The notes under the pieces were generated by a model that had not been told where the DNA came from, did no database searches, and saw only the letters and a list, made by a program, of their open reading frames with translations. A stretch of 45,725 bases of DNA from Pseudomonadota bacterium (GTDB taxonomy: Bacteria > Pseudomonadota > Gammaproteobacteria > Burkholderiales > Burkholderiaceae_C). The stretch covers positions 1-45,725 of the forward strand of contig JAFEER010000291.1 in the NCBI GenBank assembly GCA_018240985.1. Reading direction: 5' to 3'. Made by a program: the position numbers and the translations under genes. Positions 28,411 through 36,928 of this stretch are shown here, piece by piece. Positions within the stretch are counted from its first letter, which is position 1, and the number at the start of each line of letters is the position of its first letter.

Positions 28411-29805
28411 ATGATTAAGATATTTAATCATTATTTACGCCGAGAAAGTATCTTTCAGGTCATGCTGTATGTGGTCTTGATCGTGGGTACGTTGGTGGCT
28501 ACAATGCTCTGGCAGACCGGTGCTTCTGACTTCAATGGGGCGCTTGTTACTTCTGGGATAATTCGTGGGGGATTGATTGCTGTTGGAATATTGGGTATTA
28601 ATTTTACCTTGGATATCAACGAGGCGAAAGGTAACCTGACGGTTGGTCAGGTGCGCGCGCGTGCGGTATTGTCTTTTATTCTGTCAATGGCGGTTGCTGG
28701 CATTGTGCTGGCGTTGATGCCATTGGATAATTCTTATCATAATGAGCAAGCTCTGCTGGCGTTGCTGATCATGGTGAGTGCGATGTTGATTATGCGTTTG
28801 TTGGGTAGTGGTTTGATGCCGGCCTCTTACAGGCGTCAACGGGTATTGGTCTATGGCACAGGATCACGTGCCTCTGTGGTCACTGAATCGCTCATGAAAA
28901 ATGATCCGAGCATAGAGTTGGTTGGGCATTTTCGTGGCCCGCAAGAAAGTACACCAGTGGCCGCGGGCTTGAATGTTGTTTCCGATGGAAAAACCTTGAC
29001 GGAAGTTGTCGAGCAATATCGAATCAATGAAATTGTGGTCGCGGTCAATGAACGCCGGGGTGGCAGCATGCCGCTGCGTGAACTTCTTGATTGCAAGCTT
29101 CAGGGTGTCCAAGTCATTGATTTGGCGACACATTTCGAGAAGCTTCTGGGGCAGGTGCATCTGGAAGCTGTATCTGCAGGTTGGTTGATATTTGGTGACG
29201 GATTCAAGCAAGGATTTTCCAGATCGATGGTCAAACGTTTGTTTGATATTGTAGGATCAATCATACTTTTGCTGCTGGCGCTTCCGATCATGCTGTTGAC
29301 CGCATTATTGGTAATTGTTGAAAGCGGAGTGCCGGTTTTTTACCGGCAGGAGCGCGTTGGTTTGAATGGACGCACGTTTGAAGTGATAAAGTTTCGCAGC
29401 ATGCGCCAGGATGCGGAAAAGGACGGAAAACCGCAATGGGCTGGCGCGGGCGACACACGGGTGACGCGGGTCGGAAAATTCATCCGCAAGACGCGGATAG
29501 ATGAGCTGCCACAGCTTATTTGTGTGCTCAAGGGAGATATGAGCCTGGTGGGGCCGCGGCCTGAGCGCCCCTATTTTGTGGAGCGACTCACGCAAGACAT
29601 ACCCTATTACGCCTTGCGCCATGGCGTGAAACCAGGGTTGACCGGGTGGGCGCAAGTACGTTACCACTACGGCGCTTCCGTCAAAGACGCGGAGCAGAAG
29701 CTGCAATACGACCTGTATTACGTCAAAAACCACTCCTGGTTTCTCGACCTGATTGTTTTGTTTGAAACGGTAGGCGTCGTCCTGACGGGCAAGGGAGCGC
29801 AATAG
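28411..29805 (+). CDS. polyprenyl-phosphate sugar-1-phosphate transferase (EpsB/WcaJ family)
   Basis: 464-aa membrane enzyme that starts exopolysaccharide synthesis by moving a hexose-1-phosphate onto undecaprenyl phosphate. N-terminal half: four helices, then a CoA-binding-like domain (VLVYGTGSRASVV). C-terminal catalytic domain from residue 273: RLFDIVGSIILLLLALPIM, FYRQERVGLNGRTFEVIKFR, RKTRIDELPQL, MSLVGPRPERP and GLTGWAQV, all hallmark motifs. The start MIKIFNHYLRRE at 28411 fits the EpsB_2 (PEP-CTERM/exosortase-associated) style; an in-frame TTG at 28348 is less likely. The gene and its 160-bp leader are clearly more AT-rich than neighbours, with ATT/TTG/GAT codons frequent in the first 300 codons, suggesting transfer from another lineage. 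Confidence 0.9.
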   Translation: MIKIFNHYLRRESIFQVMLYVVLIVGTLVATMLWQTGASDFNGALVTSGIIRGGLIAVGILGINFTLDINEAKGNLTVGQVRARAVLSFILSMAVAGIVLALMPLDNSYHNEQALLALLIMVSAMLIMRLLGSGLMPASYRRQRVLVYGTGSRASVVTESLMKNDPSIELVGHFRGPQESTPVAAGLNVVSDGKTLTEVVEQYRINEIVVAVNERRGGSMPLRELLDCKLQGVQVIDLATHFEKLLGQVHLEAVSAGWLIFGDGFKQGFSRSMVKRLFDIVGSIILLLLALPIMLLTALLVIVESGVPVFYRQERVGLNGRTFEVIKFRSMRQDAEKDGKPQWAGAGDTRVTRVGKFIRKTRIDELPQLICVLKGDMSLVGPRPERPYFVERLTQDIPYYALRHGVKPGLTGWAQVRYHYGASVKDAEQKLQYDLYYVKNHSWFLDLIVLFETVGVVLTGKGAQ

Positions 29806-29827
29806 GCGCCAAACTGCTGGGTTGGTT

Positions 29828-32128
29828 TTATGCTTCTTGCGGCAGTAGCAGGCGGAATTCGGCGCCAGAACCACTGCTGCTGTGCACCTGTATCTCACCG
29901 TCGTGGCGTTGCACCACGGTTTGCACCAGGGCCAGACCCAGGCCCACGCCGGCGATGCCAGGGTGGCTGCCCTCATGCAGGCGCTTGAAGGGCTGAAACA
30001 GATGGCTTTGTTGTTCTGGTGCAATGCCAGGGCCTTGGTCGCGCACGCTGATCACCCAATACGGTGCTTCGGCGGTCAGCGCACACAGCACGGTACTGCC
30101 CGCTGGGCTGAACTTGATGGCGTTGGATAAGGTGTTGCTGATGGCGCGGCAAATCAGCGCTCGGTCGCCATCAATGAGCGCCTTGTCAGGCAGGCTGGTG
30201 ATGGTGAGTTCCACCTTCTGATTCGTGGCGCCGACCCAGGCGTCGTCAACCGTTTCCTCGAGCGCGTCAGCCAGATCGAAGGGGGCAAAGTGGTACTCGT
30301 GGGCCTGAGCGCTGGCCAGTTGCACGAAGCCCTGGGCCATGGATAGTGAAGCGCGCGCGTGCCGCTCGATGCGCGTGAGCAGGTCTTGCTGCGACAACTG
30401 CTCAGGAAATTCGCGGCGCATCTCCAGCAGCGTGAGGATGGAGGCTGCGGGTGCGCGTATGTCGTGCGAAATGAAGTGCAGCGCCTGGTCGCGCTGCTGC
30501 TGGGCGCGGCGCATGTCCGTCAGATCGACCAGGGTAATGAGCCAGATGGTGTTGCCACTGAGCGCAAAAGGCTTGCACAGCAGCAACATGTGGCGCCCTT
30601 GCGCGTCGCGGCCCTCCTGTTGCGGTGGTACTTCGGTCATGTGGCTGATGTCCTGCGGCAGCAGGGGTTTGCCGGTAGCGGGGTGTACCAGTTGTGCCAG
30701 CAACCGTGCAATGGCTTGCCCCTGAGGGCTCTGGGTGGCGGGCAGATAGTTCAGCGCGGCTTCATTGGCCAGGGTGACGCAGCCCTGGGCGTCACAGACA
30801 AAGGTGGGCGATGGCAGGTGCTGCAGGCTGTCGCTGACAAAATGGTGCAGCTTGCGCAGCCGCCGCGTGGCGTCTTCCACTGCGTGTATGCGCCGCTCCA
30901 GCAGGTCGCCGCGCAGCAGGGGGCGTACAGACTCCTCTGGCAAGGGGGTTAGCCCGGCAACTTGCAGCGCCTTCATCTCCAGTTGCAGAAAATGCGCCGC
31001 TGCACTCAGCCGGCGCCAGCTCCAAAGCGGGTATACCGCGGCAATGCCGACCAGTGCCGGTGCAGCGGCAAACTGCCAGCCCACCAGTGCCGATGCAAAC
31101 GCGCCAGCCACCAGGGTGGCCAGGAAGAGTGCGCTACTGGCAATCAAGCCAGCCAATGGCCCCAGCAGCACGATGGCCAGCAAGGCCAGGGCCACCGGCG
31201 TGAGGTTGAAGGCCATGTTCCATGTGTTGGACGCGGGCCGTATCTGCCACTGCATGAGCTCGGCGTTCAGTGCATGGGCAATCATTTCGACGCCTGGGAT
31301 GCGCTCGGCCTGCGCCATCATGGGGGCGGCAAACATGTCACCGAGGCCGGTGGCTGTGGCCCCGACGATGACGTATTTGCCCTGCAGCGCATCGGCCGGC
31401 AGCCGTTCTTTCAGCACATCGATGTACGAATAGGTCGTGAACGCCGGCTCCCCCTTGGCAAAGCGCAGAATCTGCAGGTCTTGATGGATCCATGGGCCGC
31501 TGGCTGGCGCTCCGTTGCCGCGGCATTGCGGCAGTGCCAGCCCTTGGGCGCAGCGCATGGCCGTACTGAAGTGGGGCCAGGGCGCGGTTTGCGGCCCCTC
31601 GCGCTCGAACAGGCTGCGTGCCACGCCGTCTTCGTCCGGCTGCATCTGCACATGTCCAAGCTGTGCGGCGGCGCGGCGCAGCAGTGGCAGAGGTACGTCG
31701 GCCCGGCTGTCGATGCCGTCGCCGCGGCGTGCCACGGGCAGCACGGCGTGGGCGTTGCGCTCCAGGGCGCGGGCCAATAGCACATCGTCACCCGGATAGT
31801 CGGCGTCTTCTTCGCCAAACAGAATGTCCAGGCCCAGCGCGCGTGGTGATTGTGCCGAGATCTGATCCACCAGCTGCGCATGCAGTGCACGGCGCCAGGG
31901 CCAGCGGCCTATGGCGTCGATGCTGCGATTGTCGATAGCGATGATGACGATGTCTGGGCTTGCCGGACGCGCATACAGGCGCATGCCTGTGTCCTGCACC
32001 AGGTGGTCGATGCGGCGCAGGCCGCCGCTGGCGCATAGCCAGGCTACCAGCCCCAAAATCAGCAGCGCCAGCGCCATCCATTCACGGCGCAGGTTGCGGC
32101 GGTAGCCTGCCTGTGCAGATGGCGTCAT
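29828..32128 (-). CDS. CHASE2-domain sensor histidine kinase
   Basis: 766 aa. TM1 at about 17-34; periplasmic CHASE2 sensor at about 45-295 (DIVIIAIDNRSIDAIGRWPW, GLDILFGE, TYSYIDVL, KYVIVGATATGLGD); three helices at about 306-372; a PAS-like region at 430-540; HisKA with the phospho-acceptor His555 in HFISHDIRAPAASIL; and an HATPase domain with N-box SNTLSNAIKFS (Asn669), G1 DQGPGIA (697-703) and G2 GVGLGLA (727-733). All catalytic boxes are intact. It is the last gene of a probable operon with the LysM/FecR protein (31-bp gap) and the OmpR-type regulator, its likely partner. Signal unknown. It converges with the sugar transferase gene. Confidence 0.92.
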   Translation of the reverse strand: MTPSAQAGYRRNLRREWMALALLILGLVAWLCASGGLRRIDHLVQDTGMRLYARPASPDIVIIAIDNRSIDAIGRWPWRRALHAQLVDQISAQSPRALGLDILFGEEDADYPGDDVLLARALERNAHAVLPVARRGDGIDSRADVPLPLLRRAAAQLGHVQMQPDEDGVARSLFEREGPQTAPWPHFSTAMRCAQGLALPQCRGNGAPASGPWIHQDLQILRFAKGEPAFTTYSYIDVLKERLPADALQGKYVIVGATATGLGDMFAAPMMAQAERIPGVEMIAHALNAELMQWQIRPASNTWNMAFNLTPVALALLAIVLLGPLAGLIASSALFLATLVAGAFASALVGWQFAAAPALVGIAAVYPLWSWRRLSAAAHFLQLEMKALQVAGLTPLPEESVRPLLRGDLLERRIHAVEDATRRLRKLHHFVSDSLQHLPSPTFVCDAQGCVTLANEAALNYLPATQSPQGQAIARLLAQLVHPATGKPLLPQDISHMTEVPPQQEGRDAQGRHMLLLCKPFALSGNTIWLITLVDLTDMRRAQQQRDQALHFISHDIRAPAASILTLLEMRREFPEQLSQQDLLTRIERHARASLSMAQGFVQLASAQAHEYHFAPFDLADALEETVDDAWVGATNQKVELTITSLPDKALIDGDRALICRAISNTLSNAIKFSPAGSTVLCALTAEAPYWVISVRDQGPGIAPEQQSHLFQPFKRLHEGSHPGIAGVGLGLALVQTVVQRHDGEIQVHSSSGSGAEFRLLLPQEA

Positions 32129-32159
32129 GGCATGCGGTGGGCGGCGCCTTGGCGGCCGT

Positions 32160-33851
32160 TCAGGGCCGCGACAGTGGCTGGCCGTCGGAGGATGTCACCG
32201 GCAGGCCGGTGCCCGATTGCACGGCCGGCTGGACGCGCACCATGCGCGGGGTGGAGAAGTCACTTTCCAGGCCCGACGGATCGCGCGTCTGGATGCGCAC
32301 GAAATAGGAACCCGGGGCCAACCCGGCGGGTGACCAGGTGGGAGTATCCAGGCGCTCGTCCAGCAGCGGCTTGGCAAAGTCTTCGCTGCGGGACAGCTGC
32401 AGTCGATAGCTTTGGCCTGGCTCACCTGGCCAGCGCAGCTGCAGGACGGCGCCTTCGCCACTCATTTGCAGGGCGGCGGCATTCGGTGCGCTGGGGTTGT
32501 TGGCCACGGTGAAGGCTTGGGGTGGCGCAAAGGGCCCCTGGTCGCTGCGGCCATCTGGCAGGTCGCGCACGCTGGCTGCGCGCCAGTAGTAGTTGCCGGG
32601 CTCCAGTGCAGCCACCTGTGTGCCGCAATGTGGCGTGCGGGTTTCGTCCAGCAATGGTGCGGCAAAACCGCTGTCGCTTGCCACCTGGATGCGGTAACGC
32701 GCACTGCCAACTACCTGCGTACACACCAGCTCACCCTGGGTGCGCGAGATGGTGGCGCCTTGTACGGGCGTCTGGTAGAGCGGTGGCACGGGATGCGCCT
32801 TGACCGTGAGGGGGCGCTGCGCCAGCAGGCCGGGCAGGCCGGAGTGATCGACGGCGCGCACCGCCAGGTAGTAGCTGCCGTCTGCCACCGCGGCCATGCG
32901 CACCTGGGGTGATGCAAAGGTGCCATCACGAACCACGGTGGTGAAATCCGCATCACGCGCCACCTGTACCTGGTAGGCCACGGCCGCGGCCACGGGGGGC
33001 AGAGTCAGGCTGAGGAAATCGGCGTCATGCACCGTGGCTGGCTGCGTGCCGAGCTCGGGCGCGGGCAGCAGCGTTTGCGGTGCACCCAGCTGGCCATCGG
33101 CCGCCACCACCAATCCGTAGCCGGCTTTTAGCAAGCTTGCCTGGCGCGACTCGTGGCGTTCCACGGCCACCGTGCCTTCGGTGACGGCGGCCAGGGCGCG
33201 CTCATCGCTGGTCATCGCCACGTCAAAGCGGGTGCCGCGAACGCTGGTCGATGCTTTGGGCGTGCGGATCTGAAACCGGCGTGCGCCGCCGCTGGTCGGC
33301 GGTACCGAAGTCTCCACGCTGCCGCGGCGCAGTTCCAGCACCGACTCTGCATCTCCCGCACGGCCGCGCCGGCGCAGCTGCTGCAGCTGCAGGTCGGAGT
33401 CGGCATGCACGCGGATCAGTGTGCCGTCGGCCAGGCGCACGGTGACGAAGGAGTCGGGTGCCACCTGCAGCCGTGCGCCTTCGGCCACGGGTTGGCCAAC
33501 CTTCAGCGCCGTGGTACCGCTTGCCCCTGGGGGAGTGATGCTGGCCTGGCCTTGCACAAACGTCACCTCGGCCGAGCCCATGGGCAGCAACCGCATGGGA
33601 ATGTGCAGCACGGAGCCGGGTGGCAGCCGCCGCGGGTCGGCCACATGGTTGTGCGCCTGCAGCTGCGGCCACAGCCGGGGGGTGCCCAGGTAGTGCCTGG
33701 ACAGGGCTTCCAGCGTGTCCCCGGGTTGAACCTGGTGCTCGATATCCAGGGGCGTGGATTGAGCTCCAAAGTGGAGCAAGGCGGCGCAGATGGCCAGCGC
33801 CATGGGTGTGGCGCTACGCTGCGGTAGGCGCCGTAGAAGTGCAATCGCCAT
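32160..33851 (-). CDS. secreted LysM-FecR protein with three C-terminal beta-repeats
   Basis: 563 aa. Signal peptide 1-30 (MALAICAALLHFGA core). LysM domain 36-88 (VQPGDTLEALSRHYLG, PPGSVLHIP), expected to bind peptidoglycan. FecR-type domain about 98-235: DSFVTVRLADGTLIRVHADS, LELRRGSVETSV, RTPKASTSVRGTRFDV, TEGTVAVE. Then three repeats of about 95 residues, starting near 292, 386 and 482, each with Y(Q/R)xQ(V/L), a DF/GF step and an xPGxYxxR or equivalent strand, resembling Fn3-like folds. Strong AGGAGGGAGA before ATG 33851. FecR-like proteins normally control an ECF sigma factor, but here the neighbours are a two-component pair, so it probably serves as periplasmic partner of the CHASE2 kinase; that is inference. 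Confidence 0.88.
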   Translation of the reverse strand: MAIALLRRLPQRSATPMALAICAALLHFGAQSTPLDIEHQVQPGDTLEALSRHYLGTPRLWPQLQAHNHVADPRRLPPGSVLHIPMRLLPMGSAEVTFVQGQASITPPGASGTTALKVGQPVAEGARLQVAPDSFVTVRLADGTLIRVHADSDLQLQQLRRRGRAGDAESVLELRRGSVETSVPPTSGGARRFQIRTPKASTSVRGTRFDVAMTSDERALAAVTEGTVAVERHESRQASLLKAGYGLVVAADGQLGAPQTLLPAPELGTQPATVHDADFLSLTLPPVAAAVAYQVQVARDADFTTVVRDGTFASPQVRMAAVADGSYYLAVRAVDHSGLPGLLAQRPLTVKAHPVPPLYQTPVQGATISRTQGELVCTQVVGSARYRIQVASDSGFAAPLLDETRTPHCGTQVAALEPGNYYWRAASVRDLPDGRSDQGPFAPPQAFTVANNPSAPNAAALQMSGEGAVLQLRWPGEPGQSYRLQLSRSEDFAKPLLDERLDTPTWSPAGLAPGSYFVRIQTRDPSGLESDFSTPRMVRVQPAVQSGTGLPVTSSDGQPLSRP

Positions 33852-33895
33852 ATTGTTTTCTCCCTCCTAGCGAGTCGCTCCGAGCGCCGCTTGTA

Positions 33896-33909
33896 CAGCC
33901 GGCCGGCTG
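33896..33909. promoter_or_regulatory. 14-bp perfect palindrome upstream of the LysM-FecR gene
   Basis: CAGCCGGCCGGCTG is its own reverse complement and lies in the 82-bp gap between the regulator stop and the LysM-FecR start, 45 bases before that start. It could be an operator or a short hairpin. There is no T-run, so termination is less likely. Confidence 0.4.
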
Positions 33910-33933
33910 GTGTTGCAGAGCCTGGCCGCTGTT

Positions 33934-34641
33934 TTAGCTGACTGCCTCTTGTGTGTTCGGTTTGACGGCCTCGAAACGGTAGCCGACGCCGTATACGGCC
34001 GTGATCATGTAGCCGTTGTTCGGGCGCAGATCCAGCAGGCTGCGCAGGCGCGAGACATGGGTGTCGAGCGAGCGCGAGATGACCTCGGCGCTGTGCCCCC
34101 AGATGATTTCGCGTAGATGGTCGCGCGACAGCAGGCGGCCCAGGTTCTGGAACAGGAACAGGGCCAGCTCGTACTCGCGCGCCTTGAGCTCCACGGGCGC
34201 GCCGTCCATTTGCAACGCCCGCGTTTCGGGCACGAAGCGGTAGCGGCCGAATTCCAGCACGCTATTGGCACTGCCTGGGTAGGCGCGGCGCAGCAGCGCG
34301 CCGATGCGGGCCGCAAATTCGGCCACGCGCACCGGCTTGACCATGAAGTCGTCGGCGCCGCTGGCCAGGCCCGCGACGATGTCGCTCTCGGCCTGGCGGT
34401 TGGTGACGAAAATGATGGGCAGCTCGGCGCCCACCAGCTGGCGCGCCTTGGCCACGACGTCCGGGCCCTCGATGTCGGGCAGTTGCCAGTCCACGATCAG
34501 CAGGTCGAAGGTTTCACGCCGCAAATCCTTGAGCAGCGCCGCACCCGTGGCGTAGGTGCGGCAGACATGGCCCAGCGAGGTCAGTGCATGGGTGAAAAAT
34601 TCGAGCTGAAGTGGGTCGTCGTCCAGTGCCGCAATGCGCAT
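33934..34641 (-). CDS. OmpR/PhoB-family response regulator
   Basis: 235 aa. Receiver domain 1-120 with acidic pocket Asp7-Asp8-Asp9, phospho-acceptor Asp51 in LLIVDWQLPD, Thr80 and Lys102 in MVKPV. Winged-helix DNA-binding domain about 130-225: LKAREYELALFLFQNLGRLLS (in part: REYELALFLFQN), SLDTHVSRLRSLL and VYGVGYRFE. First gene of the regulator-LysM/FecR-CHASE2 kinase cluster, so probably phosphorylated by that kinase. Target genes unknown; the exopolysaccharide pair 4 kb away is a candidate. Confidence 0.93.
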   Translation of the reverse strand: MRIAALDDDPLQLEFFTHALTSLGHVCRTYATGAALLKDLRRETFDLLIVDWQLPDIEGPDVVAKARQLVGAELPIIFVTNRQAESDIVAGLASGADDFMVKPVRVAEFAARIGALLRRAYPGSANSVLEFGRYRFVPETRALQMDGAPVELKAREYELALFLFQNLGRLLSRDHLREIIWGHSAEVISRSLDTHVSRLRSLLDLRPNNGYMITAVYGVGYRFEAVKPNTQEAVS

Positions 34642-34677
34642 GACACTCCTGGCTGGCTAGGTGGATCGGATGCAGCG

Positions 34678-34683
34678 AGTATA
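34678..34683 (-). promoter_or_regulatory. possible -10 box for the response-regulator operon
   Basis: Reading the minus strand, TATACT lies 36 bases before the ATG at 34641. No good -35 TTGACA is present at 16-18 bp, so it may depend on an activator or be fortuitous. Confidence 0.35.
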
Positions 34684-34756
34684 GAAAATTACCGCCTGGC
34701 CACCAGTGCGAGCGGCTCGGCTGGGCGCTGAATCTCAGTTTGGTTGAGGCCAATTA

Positions 34757-34808
34757 GACCTCAAAGCCATATGAATCAAGCGCTGTTAGCTATTTTATTA
34801 ATAGCAAA
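34757..34808 (-). repeat. Comamonadaceae 45-nt interspersed element, copy C
   Basis: On the minus strand it reads TTTGCTATTAATAAAATAGC, then AGCGCTTGATTCATATGGC, then TTTGAGGTC, parallel to copies A, B and D. It lies just downstream of trpS, before the regulator gene. Confidence 0.7.
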
Positions 34809-34817
34809 TGTTCGGCT

Positions 34818-36122
34818 TCAGGAATCTGCCGCGCTGGCCAGGGCCCGCAGTGCAGCCGCTACTTCTTCATCATCCACGTCCGCCACCGGCGCAAGCTGCG
34901 GCGCCAGGGCCTGCAGGGCGCCGGTCTCCTTTTGCAGGCGGGCAATGGCTTGGCCGGCCTCGCGCGGGGCAGCAAAGCCCGTGCTTTGCAGCAGCAGCCG
35001 GCCGTCGGCGGCCAGCAGCTTGAAGTAGAACCTGCCGTCCGCCTCGCGGTACTGCTTGAAGCTCGGCAGGGCTGCCTTGGCCGCTTTGTGCGTGTCCTGG
35101 CTGGACGCCTGCGTGGCGCTGAGTGGGCGCAGGCCTACGGCCGCGCGCAGGCGCTGCAGGAAGGGCGCGGCCAGGGCCCGCGCGCGTTGGGCGCCGATCT
35201 GCAGCGCGGCCTCGACCTGCTCGGGGTGGGCCATCAGCTCCTCATAGCGCGCGCGCATCGGGCCGATCTCGCGGTCGATGCAGGCATAGAGCAGCTGCTT
35301 GGCCTCGCCCCAGGCAATGCCCTCGGCGTAGGCGCGGCGCATGGCGGCGGTTTCCTCGGGCGTGGCGAAGGCCTGGTAGAGCTGGAACAGGGCCGAGCCC
35401 TCGACCTCCTTGGGCTCGCCGGGCGCGCGCGAGTCTGTGACGATGGCGCCGATGAGCTTTTTCAGCTGTGCGGGCGGGCAGAACAGCGGAATGGTGTTGT
35501 CGTAGCTCTTGCTCATCTTGCGGCCATCGAGGCCCAGCAGCGTGGCGACGTCGTCCTCGATCGCGGCCTCGGGCAGCGTGAAATGCTCGCCATAGAGATG
35601 GTTGAAGCTGGCTGCCATGTCGCGCGCCATCTCGATGTGCTGGATCTGGTCGCGCCCCACGGGGACGCGGTGGGCGTTGAACATCAGAATGTCGGCGGCC
35701 ATCAGCACCGGATACATGAACAGGCCGGCCGTGACGCCGTCGTCGGCCTCGCGCCCGGACTCGGCATTCTTGTCCTGCGCGGCCTTGTAGGCATGGGCGC
35801 GGTTGAGCAGGCCCTTGCCGGTGACGCAGGTCAGGAACCAGGTGAGCTCTGGGATCTCGGGGATGTCCGACTGGCGGTAGAAGGTCACGCGCTCGGGATC
35901 CAGCCCTGCGGCCAGCCAGCTGGCGGCGATCTCCAGCGTGGAGCGGTGCACGCGCTCGGGCTCCTGGCACTTGATGAGGGCATGGTAGTCGGCCAGGAAG
36001 TAGAAGTTCTCCACGCTGGGCGTGCGCGAGGCGGCAATGGCCGGGCGCATCATGCCCGCGTAGTTGCCCAGGTGCGGCGTGCCGGAAGGGGTGATGCCGG
36101 TGAGAAAGCGCGTGGTAGTCAT
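34818..36122 (-). CDS. trpS: tryptophanyl-tRNA synthetase with C-terminal extension
   Basis: 434 aa. Charges tRNA-Trp. Class I signatures: SGTPHLGNYAG (HIGH-like, residues 13-23), GRDQIQHIEMARD, and KMSKSYDN (202-209). The catalytic protein normally ends near residue 330-340; here about 100 extra residues follow. Residues 357-400 (ADGRFYFKLLAADGRLLLQS, GFAAPREAGQAI) look like a DUF1508/YegP-type beta-hairpin unit, then an acidic tail. ATG 36122 begins MTTTRFLTGITPSG, the family start. It lies 4 bp downstream of the M50 protease stop, probably the same operon. Confidence 0.95.
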   Translation of the reverse strand: MTTTRFLTGITPSGTPHLGNYAGMMRPAIAASRTPSVENFYFLADYHALIKCQEPERVHRSTLEIAASWLAAGLDPERVTFYRQSDIPEIPELTWFLTCVTGKGLLNRAHAYKAAQDKNAESGREADDGVTAGLFMYPVLMAADILMFNAHRVPVGRDQIQHIEMARDMAASFNHLYGEHFTLPEAAIEDDVATLLGLDGRKMSKSYDNTIPLFCPPAQLKKLIGAIVTDSRAPGEPKEVEGSALFQLYQAFATPEETAAMRRAYAEGIAWGEAKQLLYACIDREIGPMRARYEELMAHPEQVEAALQIGAQRARALAAPFLQRLRAAVGLRPLSATQASSQDTHKAAKAALPSFKQYREADGRFYFKLLAADGRLLLQSTGFAAPREAGQAIARLQKETGALQALAPQLAPVADVDDEEVAAALRALASAADS

Positions 36123-36126
36123 GAAA

Positions 36127-36795
36127 TTAGCGAAGCAAGGCGGTGAACGGCGAGATCAGCAGGTCGATGATGCCGTAGCCCAGCGACATCAGCGGGCGCA
36201 GCCACAGCTGGCCGACGATGCCACCAATCACCAGTGCCATCACGATGAAGAAACCATAGGGCTCGATGCGTGCGACGAACTGGGCCTGGCGCCAGGGCAG
36301 TAATCCGACAAGGATGCGGCCGCCATCGAGCGGCGGCAGCGGAAACAGGTTGAAGGCCCACATCACCAGGTTCATGGTGACGCCGGCGCGCGCCATCTCG
36401 ATGAAGAAGCGCTCCTGCCCGCCCGCGCCCACCAGGGCCACCAGCAACAGCGCCCAGCCAATCGCCTGGACGAAGTTGGATGCAGGGCCCGCCAGCGCCA
36501 CCCAGATCATGTCGCGTTTGGGGTTGCGCAGGTGGTGGAAGTTGACCGGCACCGGCTTGGCATAGCCGAACAGGAACGCGCCCGAGGTGGCGAAGTACAG
36601 CAGCAGCGGCATCAGCACCGTGCCAATGGGGTCGATGTGCTTGAGCGGGTTGAGCGTGACGCGCCCCATCATGGTTGCCGTGTTGTCGCCAAAGTGGCGC
36701 GCGGCGTAGCCATGGGCCGACTCGTGCACCGTGATGGCAAACAGCACGGGCAGAGCGTAGATGAGGATGGTTTGGATGAGGTTGGTGATGTCCAC
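36127..36795 (-). CDS. M50 site-2-protease-like membrane metalloprotease
   Basis: 222 aa from GTG 36795. Compact intramembrane zinc protease of the rhomboid-unrelated S2P group (short form, no PDZ or CBS domain). Zinc motif HESAH (24-28) in the first helix and the [13 protein letters not shown] motif (Asp third ligand) near residue 150; five to six helices overall; the central [14 protein letters not shown] segment is typical. Substrate unknown. The longer frame up to 36852 adds a hydrophilic stretch not seen in the family. Encoded just before trpS, an arrangement common in Burkholderiales. Confidence 0.9.
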   Translation of the reverse strand: MDITNLIQTILIYALPVLFAITVHESAHGYAARHFGDNTATMMGRVTLNPLKHIDPIGTVLMPLLLYFATSGAFLFGYAKPVPVNFHHLRNPKRDMIWVALAGPASNFVQAIGWALLLVALVGAGGQERFFIEMARAGVTMNLVMWAFNLFPLPPLDGGRILVGLLPWRQAQFVARIEPYGFFIVMALVIGGIVGQLWLRPLMSLGYGIIDLLISPFTALLR

Positions 36796-36888
36796 GGCAC
36801 GGATTGTGTCAGACCCGGTGCAGGCTGCCGGCGCCGGGCTCCGGGAGATCATTTACGGCAAGGCCTACCGATTCTTGTTAGCATGCGC

Positions 36889-36914
36889 GTTTGTTTCTAA
36901 TAGATACACAAACA
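36889..36914. promoter_or_regulatory. inverted GTTTGT-ACAAAC dyad upstream of the first chemoreceptor gene
   Basis: GTTTGT (36889-36894) and ACAAAC (36908-36913) form an inverted repeat ending 14 bases before the GTG start. A dyad of the same total length, with GTTTA and TAAACA arms, lies upstream of the second chemoreceptor gene (39718-39743). A shared regulator is possible. Confidence 0.4.
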
Positions 36915-36928
36915 TAGGGAGGGAAGCG

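Noticed and set aside
32160-33851. FecR-sigma-factor iron uptake regulation
   Set aside because: There is no ECF sigma factor or TonB receptor gene in the neighbourhood, and the protein has a cleavable signal peptide with LysM rather than a FecR-type cytoplasmic N-terminus and single helix.
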